64,000 bases of DNA from Proteromonas lacertae (Eukaryota > Sar > Bigyra > Opalinata > Proteromonadidae), in assembly GCA_002245135.1 (NCBI GenBank), contig NGBS01001188.1:1-64000 (forward strand). The letters run 5' to 3'. Of this stretch, positions 23,736 through 35,794 are shown piece after piece. Within the stretch, counting starts at the first letter, position 1. Every line of letters begins with the position of its first letter. The notes beneath the pieces were generated by a model that saw only the letters and a list, made by a program, of their open reading frames with translations, made no database searches and had not been told where the DNA came from. The position numbers were made by a program, and so were the translations under genes.

Positions 23736-25905
23736 TGGATATGAAAAATATTAAAGAATATGAAAAACTACAACTACAGACAAATGATCTAAATTCAGTA
23801 GAAAGTTTCAATATAATGTCCAGAAAAATGAAATCAGTATCTGTGTTACTTTTTATTATTAGATTCGTCCAGGTGGAGAAATTAAGATCGAAGAGCCTAT
23901 AGTAAACGAAGCTGAAGAAGAATTGAATATAAATTATCAAGTATAGTTTATAGTAATATGTTTTATATAAATAGAGGTTATTTGAATTGTTATACCCTTG
24001 GGATACATTGAAATTAAACGATAATACACTCGATCCAAGAATAAATGAGTATGAAATTTAGAAAATATAATATTAATGAATAGAAGACTTCACGATCGTT
24101 TATACAATCGAATAGTGAAATATTTAAAACATGAATTTGATGTGCACGACAAGGATTTGAAGTATTTGAACAATCATTCACTTCTTTCACCTTCTTCAAA
24201 TGAAATTCGAGCAGTTAGTCGTTTGAGAATCAGATTGTATCATAAATTGGATATAAAAAGAATTCGAGAAGACGAAATCAAAAAGTTATTAAAAGAAGAA
24301 GAAATAATAAAAAATGAATTGATAAAAAGTGGAAATAGAGGAAGAATGTTTGAAAGATTAACAGATTTTGTTGAAGATGTAAAAGATGGGAAAAATATAG
24401 AAGAAAATTTCCCACCATCGGTTGAACTAGAAAGTGAAAAATACCACAAAGGAATAGCAAAATGGAAATCTACATTTAACAAACGTCAATGGTACGGGTT
24501 AAAAGACAGTGATGATCCAAATAAAAATAAGATTCAAACTAGAAGAATGATAAAACTTTTACCTAATATTCAATTACCAGCAAGATATGGAAGTTTAAAT
24601 GATTGGATTGAATGGTATAAAAGAGAAAATAAAGAAATAGAAAGTGATATATATCTAGCAAGTGATATAGAACCATTAACAAAAGAAGAAGTAGAAAATC
24701 ATCGAAGTAATTTGATAGGGAAAAAAGACTTATTAAATAATTATAAAGTTTCTGATAATATTCAAAGAGAAGTGGAAGAAAATGGAGTAATAATCAATAG
24801 TCCAAAATTTAAAGGGAATGTTGGTGGTCCAAGAAATGAATATTTATATACATCTTCTCCAGAATATGATTACTTTTATATGGATGATATTATCTATAAT
24901 TCAATACCAAAATGTAATTCTAAATTAATTTATAAATATCCATTAAACAATAAGAATAATATGTGTGAAAATAAAGAATGTGTTTGTAATAAATGTATAT
25001 TTTATGAAAGACATAATATAGAAAGAGATGCTGGATCTATATTTGAAACAACACACGAATTATTCGTAAAATATTGTGAAAATGAATTGTATAATTTAAA
25101 CGACTTTGGAAGTGAGAATGAAGTGAAAAGAATGTTATCTTATAAGTTAGAATTATATCCAGATTATGATTTACATCATTTAACTGAAAAACCAAAACCT
25201 TCTATCGTTTGGAAAGATGAAAGACCAATAAAATATGTAATATTTAATCCTAAAGAACTATTGGATATTTTAAAATTTGAATATTCTCCAATTCTTACTA
25301 CAATTATTAATAATTATAAAAATATAATGAAAACACCTCAATATAAAGTTCAAAAAGGAATTCCAATGGAATATTTAAAAAGAATGGAAGTATTATTTAG
25401 GAAATTGTCTATGCCAAGACAACAGAGAGTTCATTATTTATCGCAATTCGCAGGTCAAAATTTCTCTTACAGTGTTAAATATTGCATTCAGAGTTGGGAA
25501 AAGGCTTTAATCAATATAATGCAAAGAGAGAAATTAATGATGAAAATAAAGAAATTAGTAGAAGAAAAAGATGAAGATACAACAAGTACCGGAGCAGTAA
25601 TAACTCAAAAGAAGTTTGAAATTTGGACATTTATTAAACAGAGATATATTCCAAGTGTAAATGTATGTGTTGATGATACTATCAAGTTATATAAAATGTT
25701 TAAAATATATCTAAGTCTTGGAAGTAGTCTTTACATAGAGAGATTAAATGCTGATAATGATTGGATCAGAAATCGTGTGGATTTTACATTAGATGATGTG
25801 ACAAAAGAAGCACTAAGAAAGAAAGAGAAAGAGGATATGATTAGAAAGAGAGAGAATGAGAAACAAGCTAAATTGTTGAAAGAACAGAAGAGTAAAAAGA
25901 AGTAA
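23736..25905 (+). CDS. Hypothetical coiled-coil protein, possibly CCDC87-like
   Basis: The main exon ending at 25905 encodes about 609 residues. Two upstream exons (from the ATG at about 23736, MDMKNIKEYEKLQ, and IRPGGEIKIEEPIVNEAEEE) join through 26- and 34-nt introns. They continue as RLFELLYPWDTLKLNDNTLD. A one-base shift near 24057 (GAAATTTAGAAAA) must be corrected to enter the long ORF. The protein is charged and soluble, with predicted helices at residues KIRIREDEIKKLLKEEE and at a Lys/Glu-rich C-terminus. One CENKECVCNKC cluster may bind a metal. The segment SWEKALINIMQREKLMMKIK recalls a motif of the ciliary/sperm protein family CCDC87, but I cannot confirm this. It is transcribed divergently from the kinesin-like gene. 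Function otherwise unknown. Confidence 0.6.
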
Positions 25906-26072
25906 ATTTAATTCATTATTTATTTTATGTTGTTATTTGATTAATAATTTAAAAAAACATATATAATCTTATAATAGAATATAAATGGTTATTCTGTTAA
26001 AATTAGAAATAATATTTCAAAATTCATTAAAATCATTTTCTTTCTTTTTCATTTACCCTCTTTATCACTTCT

Positions 26073-26658
26073 TTAAGCTGAAACAGCTTCAGTCATATTT
26101 ATATTATTATTTTTTATATTATCATTGTATATTATACTATCAGTATTATTGTCATTATCATTATCAAGTGGTCCATCACCATCTATTACAGGTTTTGGAT
26201 CTAATGAAGGTAAAGGTTCATTTCCTGAAGCAGATGGAGCTTTAGGAATGCTCTTTTTATTGGATTTGTTTGTGCTATTATTATCATTATCTTCAAGATC
26301 AATATCCACATCACCAAGTTCATCATCATCATCATCATCATCATCTAAATTTTCATGGTTTTCACCATCTTCTAAATTGTATAATTCATTATCATCATTA
26401 TCTTCATCACTCAATTGTACTTCTTCTTCTTCTTCATTGTTATTATCATTGTTATTATCATTATCATCACTTAATTCATTAGTATTAGTTGATTCTACTG
26501 GTTCAGGTTTAGTAGTCTCCTTCTTTTTAATTGCTTTCTTTGCTACTTTCTTTACTTCATTTGGCTTGCTCTTTGGTGCTGGCATTTCATCATCATCCTG
26601 TTGTTGTTGTTGTTGTTGATTTTCTTCTTCTTCTTCTGGTTGTGGTTCAACTAATCTT

Positions 26659-26689
<31 letters not shown>

Positions 26690-29183
26690 CATTTTGTTGT
26701 TGACTTCTGCTACTATTCTTCTTACTCTTTCGTTTATTATTTTGATTATTCTTTTTATTCTTATGTTTTGGTGTAGTATAAGATTCAGGTTTAAATGAAC
26801 AATTCTCTACTTCCAATTGTTTCTTTCTTTCTTCTAATTCCTTGTAATCTTTAGGTTTTGATAATTGACTCCATACATCACTTCTATTCTGAGTAACTTT
26901 ATCATATTTTGATTGTTTAGTATTAGGTGTAAATGGACAATCTTTCTTTAAATATTCTTGAGCCTTTTGTTCTCTCTTTTCCATTATTCGCTTATAATCA
27001 TTAGTTCTCTTCCATATTGGAGTATTCTCTTTATCATATGGATTAATCTCAGGGTGGAAAGTACATTCTTCATATCCTTTATATTCTAACTCCTGCTTAC
27101 GTTGTTCCATTTGATTCTGTATATTTTCATTACGATTATTACTGATAGAGAATAATCTGTCAAATACAGATTCTTCATTCCTACTTTCATCTAATGGAAT
27201 ATTCTCATTAATCTCAGGATGGAATGAAGGGACTTCTTTGTAGGAGTAATCTATATGTTCAGGTTGCGCTAAATATAATCTTTCATAAACATTCTTACCT
27301 GCTCGAATATGTAGATTTTTGGCTTTATTAACTCTTGGATGGAAAGTGCAATCTTCAATTTCTTTATTGGCTTTTTCTTTCTTTTTTTCTTCTAATCTCT
27401 TCTTATATTCTTTAGCAGCTTCAAAATTACGTTCAGCTACATCTTTATCTGTCTTTAAATACCTTCCACTACCATTTGTTTCATTTACTGATTTAATATA
27501 ATAATCATCGTTAATTTCTGGTGTAAAAGTACATTCTTCTAATTCAAATTCCATTTTAGTTTCTTCTAAATCATCATAATTCTTTCTACATTTATTCTGT
27601 CTTTCTTGAAAGTTGTCTTTGCCTTTTAGTAATTGTTTTGTCTTCTTTTTATTAGTTTGAGGCGTAAAACTAGGTTCTTCTGGTGGTTTAGGATTCTCAA
27701 TCTGTTTCATTGCTTTCTTATATAAATCAGCATATACATTCTTCTCTTTTCTATTTAAACTTTGGCTTCTCTTGTTAATCTGAGGATGAAATGTACCTTC
27801 ACTTCTTCCAGCATGAGAGTTATAATATTCATCGTAAAACTGATTACTATGAATTATATGACTTCTTTTAACACTTTGTTCAAGCCTTTGCTCGAAGGTA
27901 GTTGTTGGTGTGAATGATCTATTGATAGTTGGTGTATAACTGTTCTCAGTGTCTTTCATTCTAGCTATTTCTTCTGCTTCTATTTTGTTATGTTGAGATA
28001 TCTTTGCTTTCTCGTATAGTCTTACTCCTGCTGGTTTACCATCATCGTCATCTTCACTCATATGATATTCATTAATCTTTGGATGGAAAGTATATTCTTG
28101 TTCTGTTTGGGAATCTATATCATCTAATCTTTTGAATAAATCACTTCCTCTTGGCTTGTCTTTTAATACTTTTTCACGTTTTGGAACACTTAAATATCGT
28201 TTTTCTATTGGTATACGTGGTTTAGTGAATTTATAATTTACTGTAGTTGAAGGATGGTGAGTACATTCTAAATCTTCTAATTTCATTTGTAATTGTTTTC
28301 TTTTTTCTTCTTTTAATAATGCATTTTCGTATAAATCATTAGAAGCTTTCTATTGAAAGATTAATAATATTAAAAAAAATAATAAGTTTGTTATAAAGAA
28401 TAAAAATATAGTCGTTTCAGAAAACACAAGAGTTACGTTGATAATATGATGTATGTATAAAAATTAATAAGTATTATATATATAGAGAGTATATATACTT
28501 CTGGACTACGATTCTTTAACTTAGAACTGTTCACCTTTGGTTTAAAGGGTGTTTCATTCTTGATTTCTTGTTCTAACTTCTTTTGTCTGATTTTCTATTT
28601 TGATAAATATTAATTAAGCTATACTCTTGACATTTCTAATCTATGATGTAACTCTTCATATTCATTCTAATTAAATAATAAATAATGAAATTTAGATATA
28701 TACTCTTGTTATTTCGGATTTACAAGATGCTCTAGTCTTGGTTGTAGCATTCATAGTCACTGATGGAGATCTAAAATCATCATTATCATTAGACTGTCTT
28801 GTTAGATTCAATGGACTAGTCATAATTTTCTTCTTTTGAGCTGCTGGTGCAGTTACCTATACAATTAGAATCCTTATTATACAGATCTCTTAATGACGGT
28901 TGACTTTTTTGGTGAAGCCTAACGAAATATTATTGCAATGAATAATACATAATTGTTTTTAATAGGTGTCTGTTGTAGTTGTTGTGGATTATCACCTATA
29001 ACAGTTACAAAATTGGTTGATACTTTCTTCCTGGTTGTCAGGTCGTTGAATAGGTACATGCTGGTTATCTCTCTTGCCCTGATGTGGTCTTACAGCCATG
29101 TTTTCTTCCTCTCTATCAACAATTGGACTAGTTGATGGATTAGAAGCATCTTCTGAAGTCATGAGCTTATGAGGGGTTGGCAT
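26073..29183 (-). CDS. TFHPEIN-repeat coiled-coil protein
   Basis: The main exon 28349-26073 encodes about 760 residues. Upstream exons on the minus strand at 28594-28499, 28666-28625, 28856-28704 and 28918-28883 join in phase 0 through introns of 26-149 nt. The first exon starts near 29183 (MPTPHKLMTSEDASNPSTSP), but its frame and splice to the next exon are unclear. The protein has about ten copies of a motif like ECTFHPEIN or SFTPQTN, spaced about 40-70 residues apart, each followed by a charged helix containing DRL or YERLY-like elements. The C-terminal third is low complexity (poly-N, poly-Q, poly-D, poly-E). Proteins with such repeats occur in many protists, with unclear function; a cytoskeletal or ciliary role is a guess. 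The start lies only 140 bp from the divergent MFS gene. Confidence 0.7.
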
Positions 29184-29323
29184 TTCAAAAATTATAAATT
29201 ACAGTAAAATTAATTTGGAGAATGAACAAGGGGTTAGTAAGAATTGAAAATTTCAAAAAAATTCAGAATAACTCCCACTTGCATTAGTAAAAATCTATTC
29301 GTTTCAGGTCATTTAAAAAAATC

Positions 29324-30608
29324 ATGCTGAATAAACATTATTATATGACTCTATGCTTCATTATGTATGGTCTGGCATACATATCGAGGAAAAGCTTTAA
29401 CTCCCTCATACCAAAAATTGAAGAGGAGGTTGGAATTTCTACTCAATTTGTTGGTAGTGTGAGTCTTTACACTCATATTAGTTATGTTGTTAGCAAAGTT
29501 TTTGGCAATATTGTATCAGATTATTGTGATGCAAAACAGTCCATCATCCTTTATTTGTCAATGTCTCTCATATCGCACATATTAATCTACACAAAAATCA
29601 CCAATGAATCAATTGCATTGTTAGTGTATTTATCACTGAATTCGCTTTCAATTGGTGCATTATGGTCTTCTGTTCGAACTTTAATATTTAATTGGACAAA
29701 TAAATCAGGTATTTTTATTTAAAAATTCATAATTTCATAATATATAGAAAGAGGAATGTATACTGCATTAATGACTAATTCAACTTTAATTGGAAGTTTT
29801 ATCATAACATTTTTATTACATTTTAAATTTCTATTAGCTAAACAGATCTTTATGATTTATACATTTATTATATTGATTAATATAATTGTCTCTAGTTTAA
29901 TTGAATCTGAAGCCAAAAAAGAAAGAGAGTGAAGAAGATAAAAAAGAAAATGAAAAAGAGTCAACTCAAACGGACATCAAGCCTAATTATTATGTTTTGT
30001 TGATTCTGTTGATAGGTCATTCGATAGTTCATTTTCTAAAGACAATATGGTCTGATTGGCTTTCTTCTTTATTATTTAATTATTATAATTTCAATTCGAT
30101 TGATATAAGTAGTTTAATATTATCATATGATATAGGAAATATATTTGGAGGAATTTCAGCTGGTTATATCTCCGATTTAAAATCATATTCCAAAAATAGA
30201 TCCGTTATTATATTATATTATTGTGTAGTAGGTTTTATTCATTCATTATTTTATCAGTATATTTCAATATCAAATAATAATGAAGTTGATAATAATTCAT
30301 TTTTGTTTTATATAATTTTAATAATGTTATTTATTAGTGGTTTTTCCTTAGGAGGTCCTTTCTGTTTAGGTGGATTAGTAATAAGTGAATTTGATGTTAA
30401 AAATAAAGGTAAAATCAGTGCGTTAGCAAGTATTGCAGAATTATCACTAAGTCCTTTGAATATTGTGGTGAATAAATATATTCAAAGTTATGGATGGAAT
30501 ATTTTGCTTATTATTTATACATTATGTTTTGTAGTTATTTTCCTATTCTTTGTTCCTTATGTAGTTATTGTGAATAATAGTTTGAAGAAAGAGATTAAGA
30601 GGGATTGA
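29324..30608 (+). CDS. Major facilitator superfamily transporter (SLC37-like)
   Basis: A membrane transporter with about 12 predicted helices. Exon 1 (29324-29708) begins MLNKHYYMTLCFIMYGLAYISRKSFN and continues with VVSKVFGNIVSDY, which matches the conserved loop 2-3 region of sugar-phosphate or phosphate antiporters of the GlpT/SLC37 type. A 39-nt intron follows, then ERGMYTALMTNSTLIGSFII. The second half holds LSYDIGNIFGGISAGYISD and SGFSLGGPFCLGGL. In the central cytosolic loop a run of six A residues near 29915 breaks the frame (KKERE-stop versus KPKKKESEED), which looks like a homopolymer indel because both halves are well preserved. The substrate is probably a phosphorylated sugar or organic phosphate, by family resemblance only. 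Confidence 0.75.
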
Positions 30609-30826
30609 GTAAATTTAAATTATATTTTAATATATTTAAATATTGTTGTATTGTATAAATAAAAATTGCGAAATTTAATATTTTTACATCTGTTATGATT
30701 ATTATCTAATATTATACACACTATTTTTTATTTAGGTTTGAATTATTGGTTTGAGTCTTCGTTTCTTCTCAGAACTTTTTCTACTAAATCCCAATAGTAT
30801 TTAGTATTATTAATAGCTAATAAACA

Positions 30827-31664
30827 ATGGATAATATATTCTTATGGTTGTCAGGAACTGCATTTGCCGGTGCGTATATAAAGAGTTGTGAATATTCTTT
30901 ATTTCATATAGTTTTAAATTTTTATATGATGGTTATGCATATAGTAGAACTGAAACAAATATAAGACATGTTGATGATGTTCCTGATACTATGCCTCACT
31001 ACCAGAAGATTAATGGAACAATTTTAGCTTCCAACCCATTGATGCATATGGGAGCTGATAATACCTTAGAACAATATGATAATACAATATATTTAGAAAC
31101 TAGAATTCAACAAATAGCAGAAGAACGAGAAGGAATAGTGAAAGACTTAAAATCGAATGAAAGTGTTTATTTATCCATTTCACCAGTATTTTCATTGAAA
31201 TTAATGAATAATGCTAAATGTACAGTATATACGAATGGAGTAAATCCTTATTTCTTATCATTAATGTCTCATCCGGTCAAATCTACTCCAATTATTACAG
31301 AGAAAGAAGAAATGATTGGCACTCCAATCCATCCACCAGTACCTACTACAATAGTGAAAGCTGGAAGTGAAAGAGTATATGGTGTTGGAGCTGGTGAAAA
31401 TGTGACAATTTATGGTGATTTAACGAGATATGAGAATGGATATTGTATTCAAGCATCTCCATATAGATTCTGTGTATAATCTTATATTGTATAATATCTT
31501 TAAAATAGCCTTTCTTGATTACTAATGGTAATAAACGTGAAGTAATTGAATATTTCCAGAATCAACAGTTTAATTCATACTTCATTGGCATGAGTTTATT
31601 AGCTGCTGGTGGTATATGTATGTTCTACAGACATAAACATCAAAAAAGTGTCCAAGTCTTATAA
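30827..31664 (+). CDS. GIDE/MUL1-like membrane protein without RING finger (copy 1)
   Basis: Exons 30827-30873, 30912-31473 and 31509-31664, with introns of 38 and 35 nt; about 254 residues. It has an N-terminal hydrophobic segment (MDNIFLWLSGTAFAGA), then a central domain. A second helix near the C-terminus (FNSYFIGMSLLAAGGICMFY) is followed by a short basic tail. The order of membrane segment, GIDE-type domain (VYGVGAGENVTIYGDL, CPFLITNGNKREVIEYF) and second helix resembles mitochondrial E3 ligase MUL1/MAPL. The C-terminal RING that MUL1 needs for ligase activity is absent: the protein stops at RHKHQKSVQVL. I infer a mitochondrial or organelle outer-membrane location; the biochemical role is unknown. 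A paralog with the same exon pattern lies at 34477. Confidence 0.65.
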
Positions 31665-31798
31665 ATAGATTTTAAACATTTTCTAAACCATATACTAAAC
31701 TATTTTTGTATAAATTCTTCTACATATATCTTTATCTTCACAACAAAAATTCACTTTTAAAAAAAGTTGGGATTTCTTACACTTTACATTCATTTTGA

Positions 31799-34334
31799 AT
31801 GACTACAACCATTAATTTCCAAACAATCTATGGAGCCACTTCAGAAGGACCTATATGCTCTATTCTAAAGATTGATAATGTATGCTTTGTACTTTTCACT
31901 CATTATAGATATCTATATTATTGGATTGCGGTTGGGATGATAATTTTGATGTAAGTTTATTAGAACCATTACGTGAAATAGTTCCAAATATCCAGCTGGT
32001 ATTAATATCACATCCTGATCTTGAACATCTTGGTGCTTTACCTTATATTCACAAGCACTTTAATTTAACAGCACGAATATACTGTACACAACCAATTTGT
32101 TCACTTGGTCGAATATGTCTGAAAGATATAGTTAAAACTCGTTCAAATTATGAAATTTTCGATATATTTACTGATGAAGATATTGATGAATGTTTCAATT
32201 CAATGGTCTCCTGTGGTTACGGAGTTCCATTACGATTTGAAGGAACAGATATCATAATTAAGGCATATCGAGCTGGTAGATTAATAGGTAGTTCAATCTG
32301 GGAAATTCGTAAAGAATATGACAAAATATATTACGCAATGGAATTCAATCCAAGACATAACAACCTTGTAGATGGTGCTGATATTAAATCCATCAAAAAT
32401 CCAACGTTATTCATAACGGATAGTTATAATTGGTCAAATTTTGATGGACAACCAGAGAGTAAAGACAAAAAACCGCTCAAACAGACAGAAATAGTAAAAG
32501 ATTTAGGAGATTCAATTTGGGAGATATTAAAAGTAGGTGGAAATGTCTTAATCCCATGCGATAATGTAGGTAAATGTTTGAGTATATTAATTGAATTAGA
32601 AAAAATCTGGAGAGAGAAATCATGGGGATTAAGTTACGATTTATATTTTCTACAAAGTTATAGTAAAAGTACAATAGATAGATGTATAGAATTTCCACAT
32701 TGGCTTAGAAAGAACAACGAATCAAATTTAGATTTTAATTATCTGCAGTTAATCGAAAATATGGATGAATTAAGAGTGGAAAATAAGGTGGATAATAGAA
32801 TATTATCATTAAATACTGAAAGAGTAAGGAGTAATGGACAAACAACAAATACAATTAAAGATTTCATCAAACCGATGGTAGTGGTTACACCAATGATATC
32901 ATTAAATACAAGTTTCGCACAATACCGTTTGGTAAATTGGGGCGCACCGAAAAGGGAGGAAAATCATAATTTATTATTAATGACTGAAAAACCACCAGAT
33001 TATACACTCTCCTATGAAATATTAAAATATAAATTAAATGAATCTGAAAATATAAGTAAATTCCATTATATACATAGACAGAAAGTGGTATTAAGAGATG
33101 ATGAATTGGAAGAATATAAACGAAAAACTGATGAAGAAAATGAATTGAAAAGAAAGAATAAATTATTAACCAATCAAATTGAAGAGATTGGAAATGAATC
33201 CAGTAGTGATGATGATGAAGAAATTGATGATATAAATAATGAAGATAATAATAGAGAATTAAGAAGAAAACGTAAATCAATAATATCTGAATTAGCACAT
33301 GGTAAATACACTATTCCTAAATATCCTATGTTTGATTATGTTGAAGATAATACAATTATTGATGACTATGGTGTAAGATATGATAATGTAATTATAGAAC
33401 CACCTGTTTTTAAATCAGTAAATCAAGAAAATAATAATAATAACGTTGCTACTAATTTTAATAACCTAAGTAGCAATATCGATGCTTTATCCAATCCAAC
33501 CTCAAACACTTCTCAAGCCACAAATAAAAATGTAAAAATAGATCCGTTACAATTTGAAAAAATGCCAATGAAGACTTTCCAAGAGGATCGAACAATGGAA
33601 ATTAATTGTAAAGTAAAATATATTCCATTTAATGACCATTGTGAACCTTATGATTCTTATAGTATTATCACTGGTTCAATTCAACCAAAGAAGTTAATTA
33701 TTGTGCATGGAAACGAAGTAGGAACTGAAAATATGGCAAATCATATAACCACTACTTTAATGAATAAAAATCCAACTTTTGAAGTGTATATCCCAAAAGA
33801 CACTGAAGTGGTTGAATTAAAAACACAGTCTACAATTATTAAGACAAAAATAGATAAACAATTAATATCTAAACCGTTGAAGTTTATAAAGAGTAGTAAG
33901 GATTGTTCATTAGGTTTTATAAGCTGTGAATTTGTTAATGAAAATGATGAAAATAGTAATAAAGAAATTATCTATGACAATAATAACAGTGATGATTATA
34001 GAAGTGAAAATGAGAATTTAACGATGATACCAACTCCTCAATTTATTGAAAGTATATTAATTATTAATTTATTTATTTTTATTATATAGCAAGTGATTGT
34101 GACTTATATGTAAGTGATGAAGATTTGTTGCTTCACAAATTAAACAAGTTATTACTTGATAATAAGATAAATGCTGAAATTAAGTATAATACAAAAGAAA
34201 AATCCGTGATTTTGTGTAATAAATTGATAAAAATACAGATATCTAATAAAAATTTGTTTTTAGATGGTCCAGTCTGTAAATTATATTATACAATTAAAGA
34301 TATCTTGTTTAGTCAATTACATCCATTGTTTTAG
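31799..34334 (+). CDS. CPSF2: Cleavage and polyadenylation specificity factor subunit 2 (CPSF100)
   Basis: A component of the nuclear mRNA 3'-end processing complex; it is the non-catalytic metallo-beta-lactamase/beta-CASP partner of CPSF73. Exons 31799-31879, 31909-34051 and 34090-34334 (introns of 29 and 38 nt) give about 822 residues, close to the animal protein. The start MTTTINFQTIYGATSEGPIC and the block ILLDCGWDDNFD...VLISHPDLEHLGALPY are characteristic. The HxHxDH metal site of the active paralog is replaced by SHPDLEHLG, as expected for CPSF100. The beta-CASP part holds GGNVLIPCDNVGK. A charged linker (about residues 410-480) is followed by the C-terminal domain with DHCEPYDSYSI and KKLIIVHGNE, then the last exon ILFSQLHPLF. 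No frame breaks were seen. It is flanked by the two GIDE-like genes. Confidence 0.9.
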
Positions 34335-34438
34335 AATTGTTTTTTTTGTTGATAACACATTATTATTATTATTATGTAGTTTATATTTGTTTGTTAGTTA
34401 TTAATAAAAGGATTTTAATAAATAAGAACTTGAGAAAA

Positions 34439-34445
34439 AGCTTGA
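34439..34445 (+). promoter_or_regulatory. Candidate promoter motif AGCTTGA
   Basis: AGCTTGA lies 31 bp upstream of the ATG at 34477. The same or a nearly identical word lies at 35396-35402 (27 bp before 35430), 35770-35775 (20 bp before 35795), 37767-37773 (42 bp before 37816) and 39595-39601 (31 bp before 39632). Confidence 0.35.
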
Positions 34446-34476
34446 TAATTTATTCTTCTTTCAATAATTAGAAGCA

Positions 34477-35267
34477 ATGGCGAGTATTTTTCTGTATGCA
34501 TCAGGCGCATCTTTATTATGTGCGTATAAAATAATGAATTAACAGTCAATAGTGCGAAATACTATTTTGATGGTTATACTTACATGAAATATAGGCAGAA
34601 CATCATAGAAGCAGATGAAGGTCAGACAGGTTTACCTCATTTTACCAAAGTACAAGGCAAAGTAGTCAGTGCCAAAGGAATGCTTCACAAAATATCTGAG
34701 AGAATTCTTCTAGAGTTAGATGGTTTAGCATATGTAGAAACTCGAGATGATTATAATAAACCTGTTTATACATCACTAAATGAGAATTTTTCAATAGTCT
34801 TACCGTATTTTTTGAATTATTGTTATAATAATAGAAATACTCATGTTAACAAAACATGTGAAGTATATACCAGAGGTTTGATCACCAACAATTTATCTTC
34901 AATCTCCAAACAAGTTGTTGATATTCCAATTACAGTTGTATTCCTTTATATATTATACATAATAGGATGATTCGGTTAAAGAAAAGATATACGGTATTGG
35001 CTTATTAGATGATATCACAATATATGGTGATTTCACAGATACTGATCGAAGAATCTCCATTAAAAAATCACCATATTATTTATGTGTATATATTTAATCT
35101 TTAATTAATAGCCTTTCGTGATTACTGATGGCTCCAGTGATCAAGTACAAAGATATTTTGTTGGTCAAGAATTTAAGTCATATTTGATTGGAACTTGTTT
35201 TGCTGGACTTGGTGGATTGTTATTATACTCATGGAATCGTACTAGACGTGGTAATAAATCTCTATAA
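34477..35267 (+). CDS. GIDE/MUL1-like membrane protein without RING finger (copy 2)
   Basis: A paralog of the gene at 30827. Exons 34477-34523 (47 nt, the same as in copy 1), 34553-34937, 34966-35085 and 35112-35267, with introns of 29, 28 and 26 nt. The product has about 235 residues: N-terminal hydrophobic stretch MASIFLYASGASLLCA, then AKYYFDGYTYMKY. The GIDE-like part is IYGIGLLDDITIYGDF and CPFVITDGSSDQVQRYF. A final helix (YLIGTCFAGLGGLLLY) is followed by a basic tail WNRTRRGNKSL. The exon 1 length and the junction before CPFxITxG are shared with copy 1, so the two arose by gene duplication. An additional intron (34938-34965) is not present in copy 1. There is no RING domain. Organelle membrane location is inferred. 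Confidence 0.65.
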
Positions 35268-35429
35268 TTAAAATATGAATGTTGTAATTTAGTTTCTTTT
35301 ACAGTTCTTTTTTAAATTTATAATATAATATATTGTTGATGTATATTTTGTTTAATTGATGCTTGTTAAGTTTATAAATTAAAAAGCTTGATAAGAGCTT
35401 GACAAATTCTTTTTTATATTTTGAATGAT

Positions 35430-35758
35430 ATGTCATTTTTTTCAAAGCGTGCATCTGCCGTTTCACTGTTGCTTGCGTATGTAGTGCTGAATAAAACGAA
35501 AATAGCGCCAAATTTTATTGTGATGGTTATACTAACAAAATATACAGATTAAATGTTAAAGAAGTTGATGAAGATAAAATGAGAATAGCAAACTTTACAA
35601 AATTACAAGGTAAGGTACTATGTGCTGATATAATTCAACATAAAATATCAAATAGTATTAAAATCGAAATAGACAGTTATGCTTACTTAGAAACTCGTGA
35701 TAATGATTTTAAACCTGTATATACATCTTTAAATACAATTTTCTCAATATTAAATTAA
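35430..35758 (+). pseudogene. Truncated third GIDE/MUL1-like copy
   Basis: Exon 1 is 35430-35476 (47 nt, as in both other copies), with a 29-nt intron and exon 2 at 35506-35758. It encodes about 93 residues: MSFFSKRASAVSLLLAAKFYCDGYTNKIYRL, then FTKLQGKVLCADIIQHKIS and SYAYLETRDNDFKPVYTSLN, very close to copy 2. It ends at TAA after FSILN, before the GIDE signature and the second membrane helix. The next gene starts only 36 bp later, so the 3' half was deleted, not merely shifted. It may still be transcribed, as an AGCTTGA motif lies upstream. Confidence 0.6.
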
Positions 35759-35794
35759 TACAAGTTTTTGCTTGAACTAAAAATCAGTTTCAAA

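Noticed and set aside
26125-26776. Plus-strand Ser/Tyr/His-rich ORFs
   Set aside because: They are antisense of the low-complexity poly-D, poly-Q and poly-N tail of the TFHPEIN-repeat gene.
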